A DNA stretch of 51,826 nucleotides from Sphingobacteriales bacterium (GCA_021299095.1 JAJTFW010000028.1:1-51826); one strand, 5' to 3'. Counted from the first letter of the stretch, positions 8,053 to 18,086 are shown. The notes: a model not told the origin generated them from the sequence alone. Numbers and translations: made by a program.

Positions 8053-11000
8053 AAACTGGCTGGGACAGGTTCTGGGGCTTCCGAAGTCGTTTCGAGGCGA
8101 ATGGACTGACGCGACTGTATTGTTTGAAGACAACCGACCACAGGCATCACGTTCTGCCGACGGAACGAAATTGTTTTTCACCTGGTTCGATACCGACCCC
8201 GCGGTTTATTCCACGACACAAAACATTTTTCCGGACGTTATCGTCACAGGATTGAACCTCAGTACAGGATTATGGAAAACACCTGAAAATATGACCGACA
8301 GCAGTATCGCTGCCGGACTTTGCACCTTTGGAAACGTCTCGCCTTTCACCCTGCTGAATTCCAGTACGGGATGCCACAAAATCCCTGTATCCTTCAGTCA
8401 GCTGACAGCCTCATTCAACGATCCGGTAGACCACTACTATGTTGGAGGTCTTGAAGTCTGTAATTCGTCATTCACTCAGCCGGGCTCTCCCATTTCGCTG
8501 GTGAATTTCAGCAACTGGGCCGGAGTCATCATTGGTGACAGCTCGGTGTGTGAAGCCACTACACGCAGCTATTCCATAGACCCACTGATCGGTGCTACGC
8601 AATACACGTGGACCGTACCGCCGGGAACTATAATACTGACGGGACAAGGTGATACAACCATCACCGTCCGATTTGGGCCTAACAGTGGAATCATATCAGT
8701 ACTAGCATCCGACAACTTGAACACCTTGGGAAGCTCCGTTTTCCCGGTAACCGTAAGACCAGTAAGTATTGCTGTGAACTCGTCAAACTCTGCAATCTGC
8801 CCCAACGGCGGCAGGAGCACTCTTACTGCTAGTGGAGGTGTATCCTATTCCTGGAGCCCGAGCACAGGCCTGACCAGTTCGACTGGAGCCATCGTAACGG
8901 CTGCTCCCACCACAACGACAACCTATACAGTCACAGGCACTGCAGCCAACGGATGTTCGCGTACAGCATCTGTCACCATTACTGCCTTACCCCTTCCAAG
9001 CGTTACAGCCAGCGCTACAGGACCCTTGAGTTTCTGTGCAGGCGACAGTGTTTTCATCCGTGGTGTTTCTGCAACTGCTAATTCGTATCAATGGCGACGA
9101 AATGGAACAAACATTCTGGGACAGACGGACAGTACGATCGTGGTGAAAACAACCGGGAATTACCGAGTTGTTGTTACGAATTCATTCGGATGTACTGCAC
9201 AATCGGCTTCTTTATCTGTTGTTGTGAATAACCTACCTGCAGTCGGTTTCACAGCATCTCCCGGAACCAGTATTTGCACCCTTGATTCGGTGAGATTGAG
9301 TGGAACCGGTGCGCTTACCTATTCCTGGAGTGGGGGAATCAGCAACGGCGGAGCATTCAACCTTCAGCCAGGAACAGCTACATATATCGTTACAGGAACT
9401 GACATCAACGGATGCTCGAATAAGGATACTGCAGAGATCACGGTTGCGGCTATACCCCAATTGTCGGTGAGTGGTAATCAGATCATTTGCGTGAATGATA
9501 CCGCAAATATTACTGCTTCGGGAGCCAACAGCTATACCTGGAGCCCATCTACAGGTTTAAACACAAGCTCTGGAGCAGTAATCAAGGCCAGCCCTTCATC
9601 CAGCACCAACTATACCTTGGTCGGATTCAACGGATGTTCCGACAGTATCAGCGTAGCCATTACAGTCAATTCCTTGCCACAGGTATCAAGTAGTCCTTCA
9701 AACGCTATTTGTGCCGGAACATCTACCACGATTTCGGCATCGGGTGCACTAAGTTATTTGTGGTTCCCGGCGATTGGCTTGAATTCCACTTCAACAGATA
9801 CAACAACAGCAACTCCTGACAGTACAATTCAATATTCTGTCATTGGAACGGATGCCAATGGTTGCACATCAACAGCCAGTACAACGGTAACTGTCAACAC
9901 ACTACCAAATGTCGGCTATTCGGCTTTGCCTGCTAATGAGATTTGCGGACCCGGCAACATCACCCTCAATGGTACAGGTGCTGTGAGCTATTCCTGGTCG
10001 GGTGGAATTACGGATGGGCAAACACTGGCCGTATCTTCCAACGCCACATACACGGTAACCGGAACCGATGGGAATGGTTGTACCAACAGCGCAACAGCAC
10101 CACTCGCCGTAAACGCATTACCGATTCTCAGCATACAGGGTCAAACCGAGATTTGTGCGGGGGACAGTACTACACTTACCGCTTCTGGCGCCACAAGCTA
10201 CACATGGAGTCCGGCTACCGGAATCAATACCACAACGGAATCCATTGTCAACCTATCCCCAGCATCAAACACCACATACACACTGGTTGGATTTAACGGA
10301 TGTATTGACTCAACACAAGTGACCATTGTTGTTCGTCAAAGACCTAACGTTAGCGGAGGTACTAACAAATCGGTTTGTCCAGGATTTAGCGCCACATTGA
10401 ATGCGACTGGAGCTGCTTCATATGTATGGTCTCCTGCTTCAGGACTCAACTCAACTACAAGTCCATCTGTCATTTCGACACCGGATTCTACTACCATCTA
10501 TTCAGTAATCGGTACCGATGTGAACGGATGTTTGGATACAGCCCAGGTGACTGTAACGGTCAAACCTTTACCCAACATCAATTACACCGCAAGTCCCTCC
10601 AACGAACTATGCGGAAGCGGATTGGTGACACTCAGTGGAACCGGGGGGACAAGTTATGTATGGTCAGGTGGTGTGACCAATGGCCAGGCCTTTACTGTGA
10701 GCACCAGCGGAAGCTACACCGTAATCGGAACGGGAAGCAACGGATGTACCAATACAGCCACGGCGACAATTGCCGTGAACTCTCTGCCTGTAGTCAATGT
10801 GACCGGTATAAACACCTTGTGTTCAGGAAACAGCACAACCCTGACTGCTACTGGCGCTTCAACCTATACCTGGAGTCCATCTACAGGACTCAGTGCCAGC
10901 ACAGGCGATTCGGTCATCGCCACACCGACAACAACCACTACCTATACCATTGTTGGGAACAACGGATGCCTCGACACGGCTCAGTTCACCGTAACAGTGA

Positions 11001-13567
11001 ATCAGCTTCCCAATGTAAGTGCAGGTGCCAATTCGAACCTGTGCTTGGGTAAAAGTAGAACCCTTACGGCCACGGGGGCATCGATATATACCTGGACCCC
11101 TTTGAGTGGACTGAGTGCAGGTTCGGGAACGAGTGTAGTTGCCACACCGGACTCAACCACGACTTACAGTGTCACCGGAACGGACCTCAACGGTTGCTCC
11201 AAAACGGCCACGGTGCGCATCACCATTTTAGCCCTTCCCGAAGTGGAGGCATCCATAACAGGCGACTCCACATTCTGCCGCGGGGGCAATACAACGCTTT
11301 CGGCAAGCGGTGCCGTTAGTTACCTCTGGACTCCGAATATTGCCTTGAGTGGAAATACAACCGCTGTAGTGACCGCGAGTCCGACAAGCACTGCGGTCTA
11401 CACTGTGCGCGGAACAGGTAGCAACGGATGCACCCTTACGGACTCGGTCACTGTGACTGTGTGGCAGCCACCGGTAGTAAGTGGAGGAGCCAATACGGCC
11501 ATCTGCATTGGTGGCAATACGAGTCTCAATGCCAGTGGGGCCTCATCGTATTCTTGGTCGCCCGGAACCGGACTCAGCACTGTTCTTGGCCCGGTTGTGA
11601 ACGCCTCGCCTATCAGTACACAAACCTATACGGTGACCGGCACGGACCTGAACGGCTGTATTGATACTGCCTTGGTAACAGTAACAGTGAACCCATTACC
11701 GACACTGAGCACAAGCGGAAGTGCAACGATTTGTATCGGCTTTTCCACAAACCTAAGCGTATCAGGAGCATCAACTTACTTATGGTCGCCAAGCTCAGGG
11801 CTGAGTGCATCCACAGGATCAGGAGTAAGCGCTTCACCCTCGGGCACTACAACATACACCATTACCGGTACGGATGGCAATGGATGCGAGCGGATCGATT
11901 CTGTTACGGTTTATGTCAACCCGCTGCCGCTCATCAGCACACGATCCGATACGGCCATTTGCTCATCGAACAGCATCATACTAATAGCAAGCGGTGGTGT
12001 CAGTTATAACTGGACTCCGGCAACAGGACTCGGAAACACCACCGGTACATCGGTACAGGCCACGCCAAGCACTACGACAAGTTATGTTGTAACCGGCACC
12101 AACCTGAATGGATGCATCAACCGTGATACGGTGACTATAACCGTGAACACATCACCGGTCATCGTGGCCAGCAGTAACACCACCATATGCCTTGGGGATA
12201 GTGCTACGCTTACCGCAAGCGGAGCACCCAGCCTAGTCTGGACACCGCCTTCCGGATTATCCTCAACGAACGGAAGTCCGGTAAAGGCATCTCCCGCATC
12301 AACTACAATTTATACTGTGACGGGAACAGCTACCAATGGCTGTTCAAAAACGGCTACCTCGGTGGTTTCTGTTCTTGATTTACCTGAGGTCAATGCCGGG
12401 TCGGACACGGCATTCTGCGCGGGATCCACTGTGGTGATTTCCGCAAGTGGTGCACAGGCTTACCTGTGGAGTCCGGCTGCCGGATTGAGCTCAACGGTTA
12501 CAGCCAGCGTTACAGCATCGCCCGCTGCTACTACCAACTATATTGTGCGCGGAACGGACAACAACGGATGCAGCAACACGGATACCATAACGGTTACCCG
12601 TAACGAAAAACCGACTGTGAATGCCGGAAACGATACGTCGTTCTGTACTGGAGGAAATGTAATCATCACAGCGGTGGGTGCCTTGAATTACCTCTGGACA
12701 CCTTCAACGGGATTGAGTTCCTCCACGACGGGCAGTGTCACAGCCTCACCAACAGCTACCACCAGCTATGTGGTGCGTGGAACGGATGTGAACGGATGCA
12801 CCAATACCGATACCATTACCGTCACGCGGAATCTGCTTCCCAACGTGAGCGCTTCAGCTGCACCGAATGATTCCGTTTGCAGCGGAGCATCCATCACAGT
12901 CAATGGAATTGGAGCATCAACTTACCAATGGAATCAGGGCATTTCGAACGGAATCGCTTTCAATTTAAACACCAGTGGAACCTATACCGTTACAGGTACC
13001 GACAACAATGGATGCAGCAATACATCAAGCATTTCCTTGACTGCCGTGCCCTTACCATCCGGCTTTATAATTAGCGGAGACACACTCGTTATCACCCCGC
13101 AGCAATACACCTATTCAGTAGCGTTGGCCGCGGGGGAAAGCGTAAACTGGATCGTCACGGGTGGTAACCTCATTAGCGGACAGGGTACGGCCAGCGTTGT
13201 AGTAACCTGGAACCAGACTCCTCCGAACTCCATCAGTGCAGCAATCACCAATGTGCTTGGTTGTGGTGACACGGTTTCACAACCCATCCTCGTGACTGGA
13301 AGTGTCGGACTCGGCGAGACCCATGCCATTGCCATGAGACTATATCCAAACCCCGCCCGTGATCGCATTCGAATGGACTTCACCTCGGCCACCAAGCGTG
13401 AAATCCGGATTACGGATGCCGCGGGCCGACTGATGGGAAGCTGGAACTCAACCGACATACGTATGGAAATCCCGTTGGAATCAACATGGCCGGAAGGACT
13501 ATATCAGGTTATGGTTACTGGAGAAAACGGAGCATTAACGCAGACTCGATTTGTACTGATTCGCTGA
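8021..13567 (+). CDS. Giant Ig/PKD-like repeat surface protein with T9SS sorting domain (main part, frameshifted)
   Basis: This is the 1848-residue continuation of the protein begun at 7012. It opens with further BNR-like motifs (LYTNDGGENWLGQ), then a PKD-like module (about residues 170-255), then 19 tandem modules of roughly 75 residues (8786-13059). Each module has a cysteine near its start (xxxIC), a central SYxWSPxxGL or SYxWSGGxxxG motif, and an NGC cysteine near its end, then a linker of the type VTVNPLP; the cysteine pair probably forms a disulfide in an Ig/PKD-like beta sandwich. A last PKD-like module precedes the C-terminal T9SS type A sorting domain (LYPNPARDRIRMDF to the end), which directs export through the type IX system and cell-surface attachment or release. 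The N-terminus of this frame is not a genuine start. Role is likely adhesion or surface layer, by analogy only. Confidence 0.88.
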   Translation: MFDLYTNDGGENWLGQVLGLPKSFRGEWTDATVLFEDNRPQASRSADGTKLFFTWFDTDPAVYSTTQNIFPDVIVTGLNLSTGLWKTPENMTDSSIAAGLCTFGNVSPFTLLNSSTGCHKIPVSFSQLTASFNDPVDHYYVGGLEVCNSSFTQPGSPISLVNFSNWAGVIIGDSSVCEATTRSYSIDPLIGATQYTWTVPPGTIILTGQGDTTITVRFGPNSGIISVLASDNLNTLGSSVFPVTVRPVSIAVNSSNSAICPNGGRSTLTASGGVSYSWSPSTGLTSSTGAIVTAAPTTTTTYTVTGTAANGCSRTASVTITALPLPSVTASATGPLSFCAGDSVFIRGVSATANSYQWRRNGTNILGQTDSTIVVKTTGNYRVVVTNSFGCTAQSASLSVVVNNLPAVGFTASPGTSICTLDSVRLSGTGALTYSWSGGISNGGAFNLQPGTATYIVTGTDINGCSNKDTAEITVAAIPQLSVSGNQIICVNDTANITASGANSYTWSPSTGLNTSSGAVIKASPSSSTNYTLVGFNGCSDSISVAITVNSLPQVSSSPSNAICAGTSTTISASGALSYLWFPAIGLNSTSTDTTTATPDSTIQYSVIGTDANGCTSTASTTVTVNTLPNVGYSALPANEICGPGNITLNGTGAVSYSWSGGITDGQTLAVSSNATYTVTGTDGNGCTNSATAPLAVNALPILSIQGQTEICAGDSTTLTASGATSYTWSPATGINTTTESIVNLSPASNTTYTLVGFNGCIDSTQVTIVVRQRPNVSGGTNKSVCPGFSATLNATGAASYVWSPASGLNSTTSPSVISTPDSTTIYSVIGTDVNGCLDTAQVTVTVKPLPNINYTASPSNELCGSGLVTLSGTGGTSYVWSGGVTNGQAFTVSTSGSYTVIGTGSNGCTNTATATIAVNSLPVVNVTGINTLCSGNSTTLTATGASTYTWSPSTGLSASTGDSVIATPTTTTTYTIVGNNGCLDTAQFTVTVNQLPNVSAGANSNLCLGKSRTLTATGASIYTWTPLSGLSAGSGTSVVATPDSTTTYSVTGTDLNGCSKTATVRITILALPEVEASITGDSTFCRGGNTTLSASGAVSYLWTPNIALSGNTTAVVTASPTSTAVYTVRGTGSNGCTLTDSVTVTVWQPPVVSGGANTAICIGGNTSLNASGASSYSWSPGTGLSTVLGPVVNASPISTQTYTVTGTDLNGCIDTALVTVTVNPLPTLSTSGSATICIGFSTNLSVSGASTYLWSPSSGLSASTGSGVSASPSGTTTYTITGTDGNGCERIDSVTVYVNPLPLISTRSDTAICSSNSIILIASGGVSYNWTPATGLGNTTGTSVQATPSTTTSYVVTGTNLNGCINRDTVTITVNTSPVIVASSNTTICLGDSATLTASGAPSLVWTPPSGLSSTNGSPVKASPASTTIYTVTGTATNGCSKTATSVVSVLDLPEVNAGSDTAFCAGSTVVISASGAQAYLWSPAAGLSSTVTASVTASPAATTNYIVRGTDNNGCSNTDTITVTRNEKPTVNAGNDTSFCTGGNVIITAVGALNYLWTPSTGLSSSTTGSVTASPTATTSYVVRGTDVNGCTNTDTITVTRNLLPNVSASAAPNDSVCSGASITVNGIGASTYQWNQGISNGIAFNLNTSGTYTVTGTDNNGCSNTSSISLTAVPLPSGFIISGDTLVITPQQYTYSVALAAGESVNWIVTGGNLISGQGTASVVVTWNQTPPNSISAAITNVLGCGDTVSQPILVTGSVGLGETHAIAMRLYPNPARDRIRMDFTSATKREIRITDAAGRLMGSWNSTDIRMEIPLESTWPEGLYQVMVTGENGALTQTRFVLIR
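8786..13059 (+). repeat. 19 tandem protein-level modules of about 75 residues
   Basis: Nineteen consecutive modules, about 215-235 bp each, encode the Cys...W(S/T)P...NGC pattern. DNA identity is low between most copies, so the array is old and visible mainly at protein level. The exceptions are modules 17 and 18 (about 12386-12848), which are close to each other, with the shared TDTITVTRN end. Confidence 0.85.
9251..11251 (+). repeat. Higher-order repeat: three copies of a three-module unit
   Basis: Modules 3-11 form three larger units of 669, 666 and 666 bp (9251-9919, 9920-10585, 10586-11251). Each has the same order: a short SGG(I/V)xxG module, then a module lacking the GTD sequence and ending in G(F/N)NGC, then a PDST...YSVxGTD module. 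The order is not repeated elsewhere in the array, showing block triplication after the modules had diverged. Confidence 0.8.
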
Positions 13568-13576
13568 TTCAGCGCA

Positions 13577-14665
13577 TCAATTCTCGGAATCCCTCACCGG
13601 TTGTTCGCCGGCCGGCTTGCTGATAATCTCTCCCTGCAGACGTACGGATTCGTCGTGAATCTGAATGAAAAGATTTCGGATGAAGGCACCTGGAAGACCG
13701 ATATCCTCTCCTTGTGCGCGCATGGTTGAGAGCACTTCGCGCCAACGCTCCGGCTGAAAAATAGAGATGTTGTGTTCTTTTTTGATTTCTCCGATCAGAG
13801 CCGAATAGGCCATCCGTTCCCGCAGCAGCTTCAGCAGCTCACCGTCGAGGCGGTCGATTTCACTTCGATGCCTCAGAATGGCTTGCAGCGCCTCGCCCTC
13901 CGGGATCAGACTATGCCGAAAATCCAGGCTATGAAGCAATTCGGCTAACTGTGCAGGCGTAACTTGCTGCTGCGCATCGCTTAATGCGTGATCGGGATCG
14001 ATGTGCGTTTCAATCATCCAACCATCATAGCCCAAATCAAGGGCTTCTTGAGCCACACTCCGCAGCAAGGGCCTTGAACCGGCAATATGGCTGATGTCAC
14101 AAACCATCCGGATGCCCGGTAACATAGAACGCAACTCAAAAGCCACCTGCCAAAGCGGATGGTTTCGGAACTGCGATGTTTCGAAAGAATGAAATCCACG
14201 GTGTATAGCAATGACCTCAGGACCAACGGCTGCTTGCATGCGTTCGATGGCGCCGAGCCAAAGCAATGGATCGGGATGCAAGGGATTTTTTACGAGAACC
14301 TGTATACGCGTGCCACTGAGCGCATCAGCTAACTCCTGAACGAGAAAAGGGTTCACGGTGGTTCGGGCTCCAATCCATACCGCGTCAAGACCAGCCTTCA
14401 GACACGCTTCGACTTGACGTGTATTAGCGACTTCGGTCATTACGCGAAGCCCGGTTTCATTACGCACCTCACACAACCAATCGAGAGCTGCTTCACCGAC
14501 CCCTTCAAAAGAACCAGGACGTGTGCGGGGCTTCCATACACCTGCTCGAAACCAAGCCGATGGGCATCGCTCTGCAATTCCCCTTGCCGTATCCAGAACC
14601 TGATTCCGCGATTCGGCACCGCAAGGTCCGGCGATCAACATCTTCTGCTCCAGTTGTTCGTTCAT
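13577..14665 (-). CDS. aroG: Bifunctional 3-deoxy-7-phosphoheptulonate synthase / chorismate mutase
   Basis: A 362-residue bifunctional enzyme of aromatic amino-acid synthesis. Residues 1 to about 260 are the short type I-beta (KDOPS-like) DAHP synthase, condensing phosphoenolpyruvate with erythrose 4-phosphate: IAGPCGAES at the N-terminus, AGVWKPRTRPGSFEG, GARTTVNPF, VLVKNPLHPD, HRGFHSFE and CDISHIAGSR are all present. Residues about 265-345 are an AroQ-class chorismate mutase (RSEIDRLDGELLKLLRERM, then helix IGEIKKEHN and a Q-P-E-R-W segment), converting chorismate to prephenate. This fusion is typical of Bacteroidota and couples entry and branch-point steps for feedback control. It lies 51 bases downstream of the damaged ICMT-like gene and has no obvious promoter of its own in that gap. 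Confidence 0.93.
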   Translation of the reverse strand: MNEQLEQKMLIAGPCGAESRNQVLDTARGIAERCPSAWFRAGVWKPRTRPGSFEGVGEAALDWLCEVRNETGLRVMTEVANTRQVEACLKAGLDAVWIGARTTVNPFLVQELADALSGTRIQVLVKNPLHPDPLLWLGAIERMQAAVGPEVIAIHRGFHSFETSQFRNHPLWQVAFELRSMLPGIRMVCDISHIAGSRPLLRSVAQEALDLGYDGWMIETHIDPDHALSDAQQQVTPAQLAELLHSLDFRHSLIPEGEALQAILRHRSEIDRLDGELLKLLRERMAYSALIGEIKKEHNISIFQPERWREVLSTMRAQGEDIGLPGAFIRNLFIQIHDESVRLQGEIISKPAGEQPVRDSEN

Positions 14666-14716
14666 CTTCTTAAACTCCGATCACACATTCCAATAACAAG
14701 AACGTAACAAAAAGGT

Positions 14717-15386
14717 TCAACTGCGCCCCTCCTCGTTCAATACACGCGTGTATCGTTTCAAGGTCCTAAGCAACAGCGTTATGGCCAAAATTAAACCGAG
14801 GGGTAAACGCCAGTAGGACCAGCAAGCGGTGAAGGAGTCCACACCGGTAAACTGACCGGATGCAAACACCCTCAAACAATCCACGTAAGCGAACCCTGTT
14901 ACGGTGGCAAGCCAACCCGAATATTCGCGACGAAAAACACTGCGGAGTGAAAAGGGAACCGATGGCGACCTGAACGGACCAATGCGGGGCACGAAAGGTG
15001 GTACTTCCTGCGACCACTCACGGTAAGCAGTACCGAACTTCCCGGTCAGGAACGCTTCCTCGGCCATCATAATACGTTCATAATACAACCAGTACAAAAG
15101 GGTCACCAGTGCCGTAAATCCCAGACTTCCGGTATAGGCTACAATTCCGATCCACATCAGGTAATTACCGAGGTACAATGGATGCCTGACAAGCGAATAA
15201 ATTCCCGATGTATTCAGTGACTCGGCCACTTGTTGACGTGTATTGCGACCGGAAGTTCTGCGGTGCAGGGGTTCCACTGTGCATGTAGATGACTGGAATA
15301 GCCATCAGAAAAAGTGCCACTGGAATCTGTCCACGGTAGCGGAACAACCAGTTTCCCTGACGTTCCATTTCCTGAATTAGTGCCAT
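14717..15386 (-). pseudogene. ICMT/phospholipid methyltransferase-like membrane protein, disrupted
   Basis: Two overlapping minus-strand frames together encode one membrane methyltransferase of the isoprenylcysteine-carboxyl/phospholipid methyltransferase type. The N-terminal frame (from ATG 15386) gives MALIQEMERQGNWLFRYRGQ and the first hydrophobic helix; the C-terminal frame, from about 15283 to 14717, gives TSGRNTRQQVAESLNTSGIY, SLVRHPLYLGNYL (the SAM-binding signature with RHPxYxG) and EEAFLTGKFGTAYREW. Between helix 1 and the TSGRN motif the family normally has about 30 more residues including a second hydrophobic helix; these are absent and the frame changes near 15270-15295. It is therefore a pseudogene or a misassembly. 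A TACATTTG -7 box (15408-15401) precedes it. The substrate is unknown. Confidence 0.7.
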
Positions 15387-15400
15387 AGCCGAGTTTTAAT

Positions 15401-15408
15401 CAAATGTA
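15401..15408 (-). promoter_or_regulatory. Predicted -7 box (TACATTTG)
   Basis: A perfect TAnnTTTG on the minus strand, 14 bases before the ATG at 15386. It would drive the ICMT-like gene and probably the DAHP synthase gene behind it. Confidence 0.5.
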
Positions 15409-15435
15409 AGGAAATTGTGAAGGGTGTAAGTATGC

Positions 15436-15457
15436 AAAAGCCACTCCGAGGAGTGGC
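15436..15457 (-). terminator. Rho-independent terminator after frr
   Basis: Read on the minus strand, GCCACTC and GAGTGGC form a 7-bp stem around a CTCG tetraloop and are followed by TTTT. It lies about 37 bases after the frr stop and should end the lysA-pyrH-frr transcript. Confidence 0.8.
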
Positions 15458-15493
15458 CAGTTGCACGTTGGTTGGTTGGTGGTTTGGTCTTGA

Positions 15494-16054
15494 TCAGACC
15501 GTCATGACTTCCTTCTCCTTCGCCTCCAGGTGCTTATCTACCCGTACGATGAAATCATCTGTGGTTTTCTGGGTGCGCGCCTCTGCTTCTTTCGCTGCAT
15601 CTTCAGGGAGTCCGGCCTTCTGCGCTTTCTTGATGTTTTCGTTCGCATCGCGCCTCAAGTTGCGGATGCTCACCTTGGCATTCTCACCTTCTGCCTTAGC
15701 ACGCTTCACCAAATCGCGACGGCGCTCTTCACTGAGTGGCGGAACGGTGATGCGAATCATTTGTCCATCGTTGGCTGGTGTTAGCCCGAGGTTCGCATCA
15801 ATAATCCCTTTCTCGATATTCTTGATGAGGTTTTTCTCCCAGGGCTGGATGATGATGGTTCGCGCCTCCGGCGTATTCACGTTGGCGACCTGATTGAGTG
15901 GAGTCATTGCTCCATAATACTCAACCATCACACCATCAAGCATTGCCGGTGTGGCTTTGCCTGCACGGATTTTGACCAGTTCGGCTTCGAGGTGGGTGAT
16001 GGCTTTTTGCATGTGATCCTGCATGTGGTCGAGGATCGGCTTGACATCGGTCAT
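15494..16054 (-). CDS. frr: Ribosome recycling factor
   Basis: A complete 186-residue ribosome recycling factor, which with EF-G splits post-termination ribosomes. The family pattern is intact: the N-terminal helix with LVKIRAGKATPAMLDGVMVEYYG, the middle domain with NTPEARTIIIQPWEKNLIKNI and GLTPANDGQMIRITVPPLSEERR, and the long C-terminal helix with VSIRNLRRDANENIKKA and the DDFIVRVDKHLEAKE end. It lies 37 bases after pyrH, the usual neighbour, and a terminator follows. Confidence 0.97.
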   Translation of the reverse strand: MTDVKPILDHMQDHMQKAITHLEAELVKIRAGKATPAMLDGVMVEYYGAMTPLNQVANVNTPEARTIIIQPWEKNLIKNIEKGIIDANLGLTPANDGQMIRITVPPLSEERRRDLVKRAKAEGENAKVSIRNLRRDANENIKKAQKAGLPEDAAKEAEARTQKTTDDFIVRVDKHLEAKEKEVMTV

Positions 16055-16091
16055 GGTGAAGCGGGGGTTGGTTTGTTCAGTAAATGGGAAA

Positions 16092-16799
16092 TCAGACAGT
16101 GACGAGTGTGCCGACCTCTTCGCCTTGAACGACGCTGGACAGGTTACCGGCTTTGTTCATGTCGAAGACGATGATAGGCAATTTATTTTCCTGACAAAGG
16201 GTGAATGCAGTCATATCCATCACCTGCAGGTTTCGCTCATAGGCTTCCATAAAGGTCAGCGTATTGTAGCGGGTGGCCGACTTATCTTTCTCGGGATCGG
16301 CCGTGTATATTCCATCAACGCGGGTGCCCTTGAGGATGACATCGGCTTCGATTTCTATGGCACGCAGCGATGCAGCTGTATCGGTGGTGAAATAGGGATT
16401 GCCGGTTCCGGCTCCAAAAATGACCACGCGGCCTTTTTCGAGGTGCCTCACCGCACGGCGGCGGATGAACGGCTCGCAAATGGCTTCCATCTTGATAGCA
16501 GACTGAAGTCGGGTCAGTACGCCCTGCCCTTCAAGAGCCGATTGCAAGGCCATGGAGTTGATGACGGTTGCGAGCATCCCCATATAATCGCCTTGTACCC
16601 GATCCATGCCGCCTTCCGCAGCCTGAAGACCACGGAAGATGTTTCCTCCACCAATTACAACGGCTACCTCTACGCCCATATCCACAACACGGCGGATTTC
16701 GCTGGCATACTGGTTGAGGCGTTCGTTATCAATACCGAATTGCTTTTCGCCCATCAGGGCTTCGCCGGAAAGCTTAAGGAGAATGCGTTTGTACTTCAT
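16092..16799 (-). CDS. pyrH: UMP kinase (uridylate kinase)
   Basis: A 235-residue UMP kinase of the amino-acid kinase fold; it phosphorylates UMP to UDP with ATP and feeds pyrimidine nucleotide and cell-wall precursor synthesis. Diagnostic motifs: [15 protein letters not shown] at the N-terminus, [13 protein letters not shown] (phosphate-binding glycine loop), [16 protein letters not shown] (UMP site), and [18 protein letters not shown]. The frame is open from 16811 but ATG 16799 (MKYKR) is the family start. It is 37 bases after lysA and precedes frr, as in most bacteria. Confidence 0.97.
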   Translation of the reverse strand: MKYKRILLKLSGEALMGEKQFGIDNERLNQYASEIRRVVDMGVEVAVVIGGGNIFRGLQAAEGGMDRVQGDYMGMLATVINSMALQSALEGQGVLTRLQSAIKMEAICEPFIRRRAVRHLEKGRVVIFGAGTGNPYFTTDTAASLRAIEIEADVILKGTRVDGIYTADPEKDKSATRYNTLTFMEAYERNLQVMDMTAFTLCQENKLPIIVFDMNKAGNLSSVVQGEEVGTLVTV

Positions 16800-16836
16800 G
16801 CCAGATAGCAAAGTAAACCAAAATCGGGGGAATGGC

Positions 16837-18063
16837 TCAAGCTTCGTTCATCAAGCGCAGGAGATCGTCGAGATTCTCCCTCCGCCGAACCAGTCGTGGC
16901 AGGCCATCCTCCACCAGAATTTCGGCTGGTCGTGGCCTGGCGTTGTAGTTATTACTCATGGTATAACCGTAAGCGCCGGCATTGAAAATGGCCAACAGGT
17001 CGCCCTCGCGCACCTCGTTCAGTTTCCGGTCAACGGCAAAGGTGTCGGTCTCGCAAATGTTACCCACCACGGAATAAATACGCGGGGTTCCATTCGGGTT
17101 GCTGAGGTTGACAATGTGATGATACGCATCGTAAAACATCGGACGGATCAGGTGATTCTGGCCCGAATCGACACCCACAAATACCGTGGCGGTAGTTTGC
17201 TTGAGCGCATTGGCCCGCACAATCAAAAAGCCGGCTTCACTCACCAAGAACTTGCCCGGCTCGAACCACAGCTGCAAGGGGCGGCCGTATTCAGAGCAAA
17301 ACGAACGGAACCGGTCGGTAATGACGCTGCCGAGCTCCTCCACATCGGTGGTAATGTCATCGTCTTTGTACGCCACCTTGAAGCCGCTACCGAAATCGAG
17401 GTATTCAAGTTCAGGGAACTGCAGGGCGGCATCAAACAACAACTCCGCAGCCTGTACAAATACCCCGGAATCGAGAATATCGCTGCCGGTATGCATGTGC
17501 AGGCCATTCACGCGAATCCCTTCCGTTTCTACAATCCGCACTACATGCCTGAGCTGGTGAATGGAAATTCCGAATTTGGAATCGATGTGACCGGTCTGGA
17601 TGTGCGTATTGCCTCCTGCGACAATGTGCGGATTGATCCGGATGCAACAAGGGACACGACCTCCATAGTGGTGCCCGAACTGACCCAGCAAGGAAATGTT
17701 ATCGATGTTGACCTGCGCACCCAGCTCGACCGCTTCCTGTATTTCGGAAAAGGCAACGCTATTGGGTGTGAACAAGATTGCAGAAGGCTCAAAACCGGCT
17801 TTCAGTCCCAGCCTCACTTCATCAATGGAAACCGCATCGAGGCCGGACCCCGCTTTGTGCAGGAGACGCAGGATGCTGATGTTGTTGTTCGCCTTGAGCG
17901 CATACTTGATTCGGCAATCGGTACCGGAAAATGCCTGAAGCAGTCGGCGGTATTGCATCAGGATACGATCGCCATCGTACAGATAAAAGGGTGTACCGTG
18001 AGAAGCGGCCAGTTGTCCGACATTGATGCCCGACAAACGTTCGAGCGATTGTGCGATTGACAT
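16837..18063 (-). CDS. lysA: Diaminopimelate decarboxylase
   Basis: A 408-residue PLP enzyme that decarboxylates meso-diaminopimelate to L-lysine. The alanine-racemase-like barrel carries the PLP lysine, Lys57, in [10 protein letters not shown]. Further family motifs are [28 protein letters not shown] (His and Ser contacts), [11 protein letters not shown] and, in the C-terminal beta domain, [13 protein letters not shown] (cysteine of the dimer-interface active site) and [20 protein letters not shown]. It lies between the tsf terminator and pyrH, so it is likely the first gene of a lysA-pyrH-frr unit; the placement next to translation genes looks incidental. Full length. Confidence 0.96.
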   Translation of the reverse strand: MSIAQSLERLSGINVGQLAASHGTPFYLYDGDRILMQYRRLLQAFSGTDCRIKYALKANNNISILRLLHKAGSGLDAVSIDEVRLGLKAGFEPSAILFTPNSVAFSEIQEAVELGAQVNIDNISLLGQFGHHYGGRVPCCIRINPHIVAGGNTHIQTGHIDSKFGISIHQLRHVVRIVETEGIRVNGLHMHTGSDILDSGVFVQAAELLFDAALQFPELEYLDFGSGFKVAYKDDDITTDVEELGSVITDRFRSFCSEYGRPLQLWFEPGKFLVSEAGFLIVRANALKQTTATVFVGVDSGQNHLIRPMFYDAYHHIVNLSNPNGTPRIYSVVGNICETDTFAVDRKLNEVREGDLLAIFNAGAYGYTMSNNYNARPRPAEILVEDGLPRLVRRRENLDDLLRLMNEA

Positions 18064-18086
18064 GTTGTAAGCTTTGGCTAAGTATT

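Noticed and set aside
8786-13059. CRISPR array or satellite repeat
   Set aside because: The periodicity is at protein level (about 225 bp modules with diverged DNA) within one reading frame, with no short identical repeats and spacers.
16023-16808. Plus-strand open frame of 261 codons opposite pyrH
   Set aside because: Shadow of pyrH; the minus-strand protein has all UMP kinase motifs.
16639-18060. Long plus-strand open frame (473 codons) opposite lysA and pyrH
   Set aside because: It is antisense to two clear enzymes, with no domain of its own; long shadow frames are expected with this codon usage.
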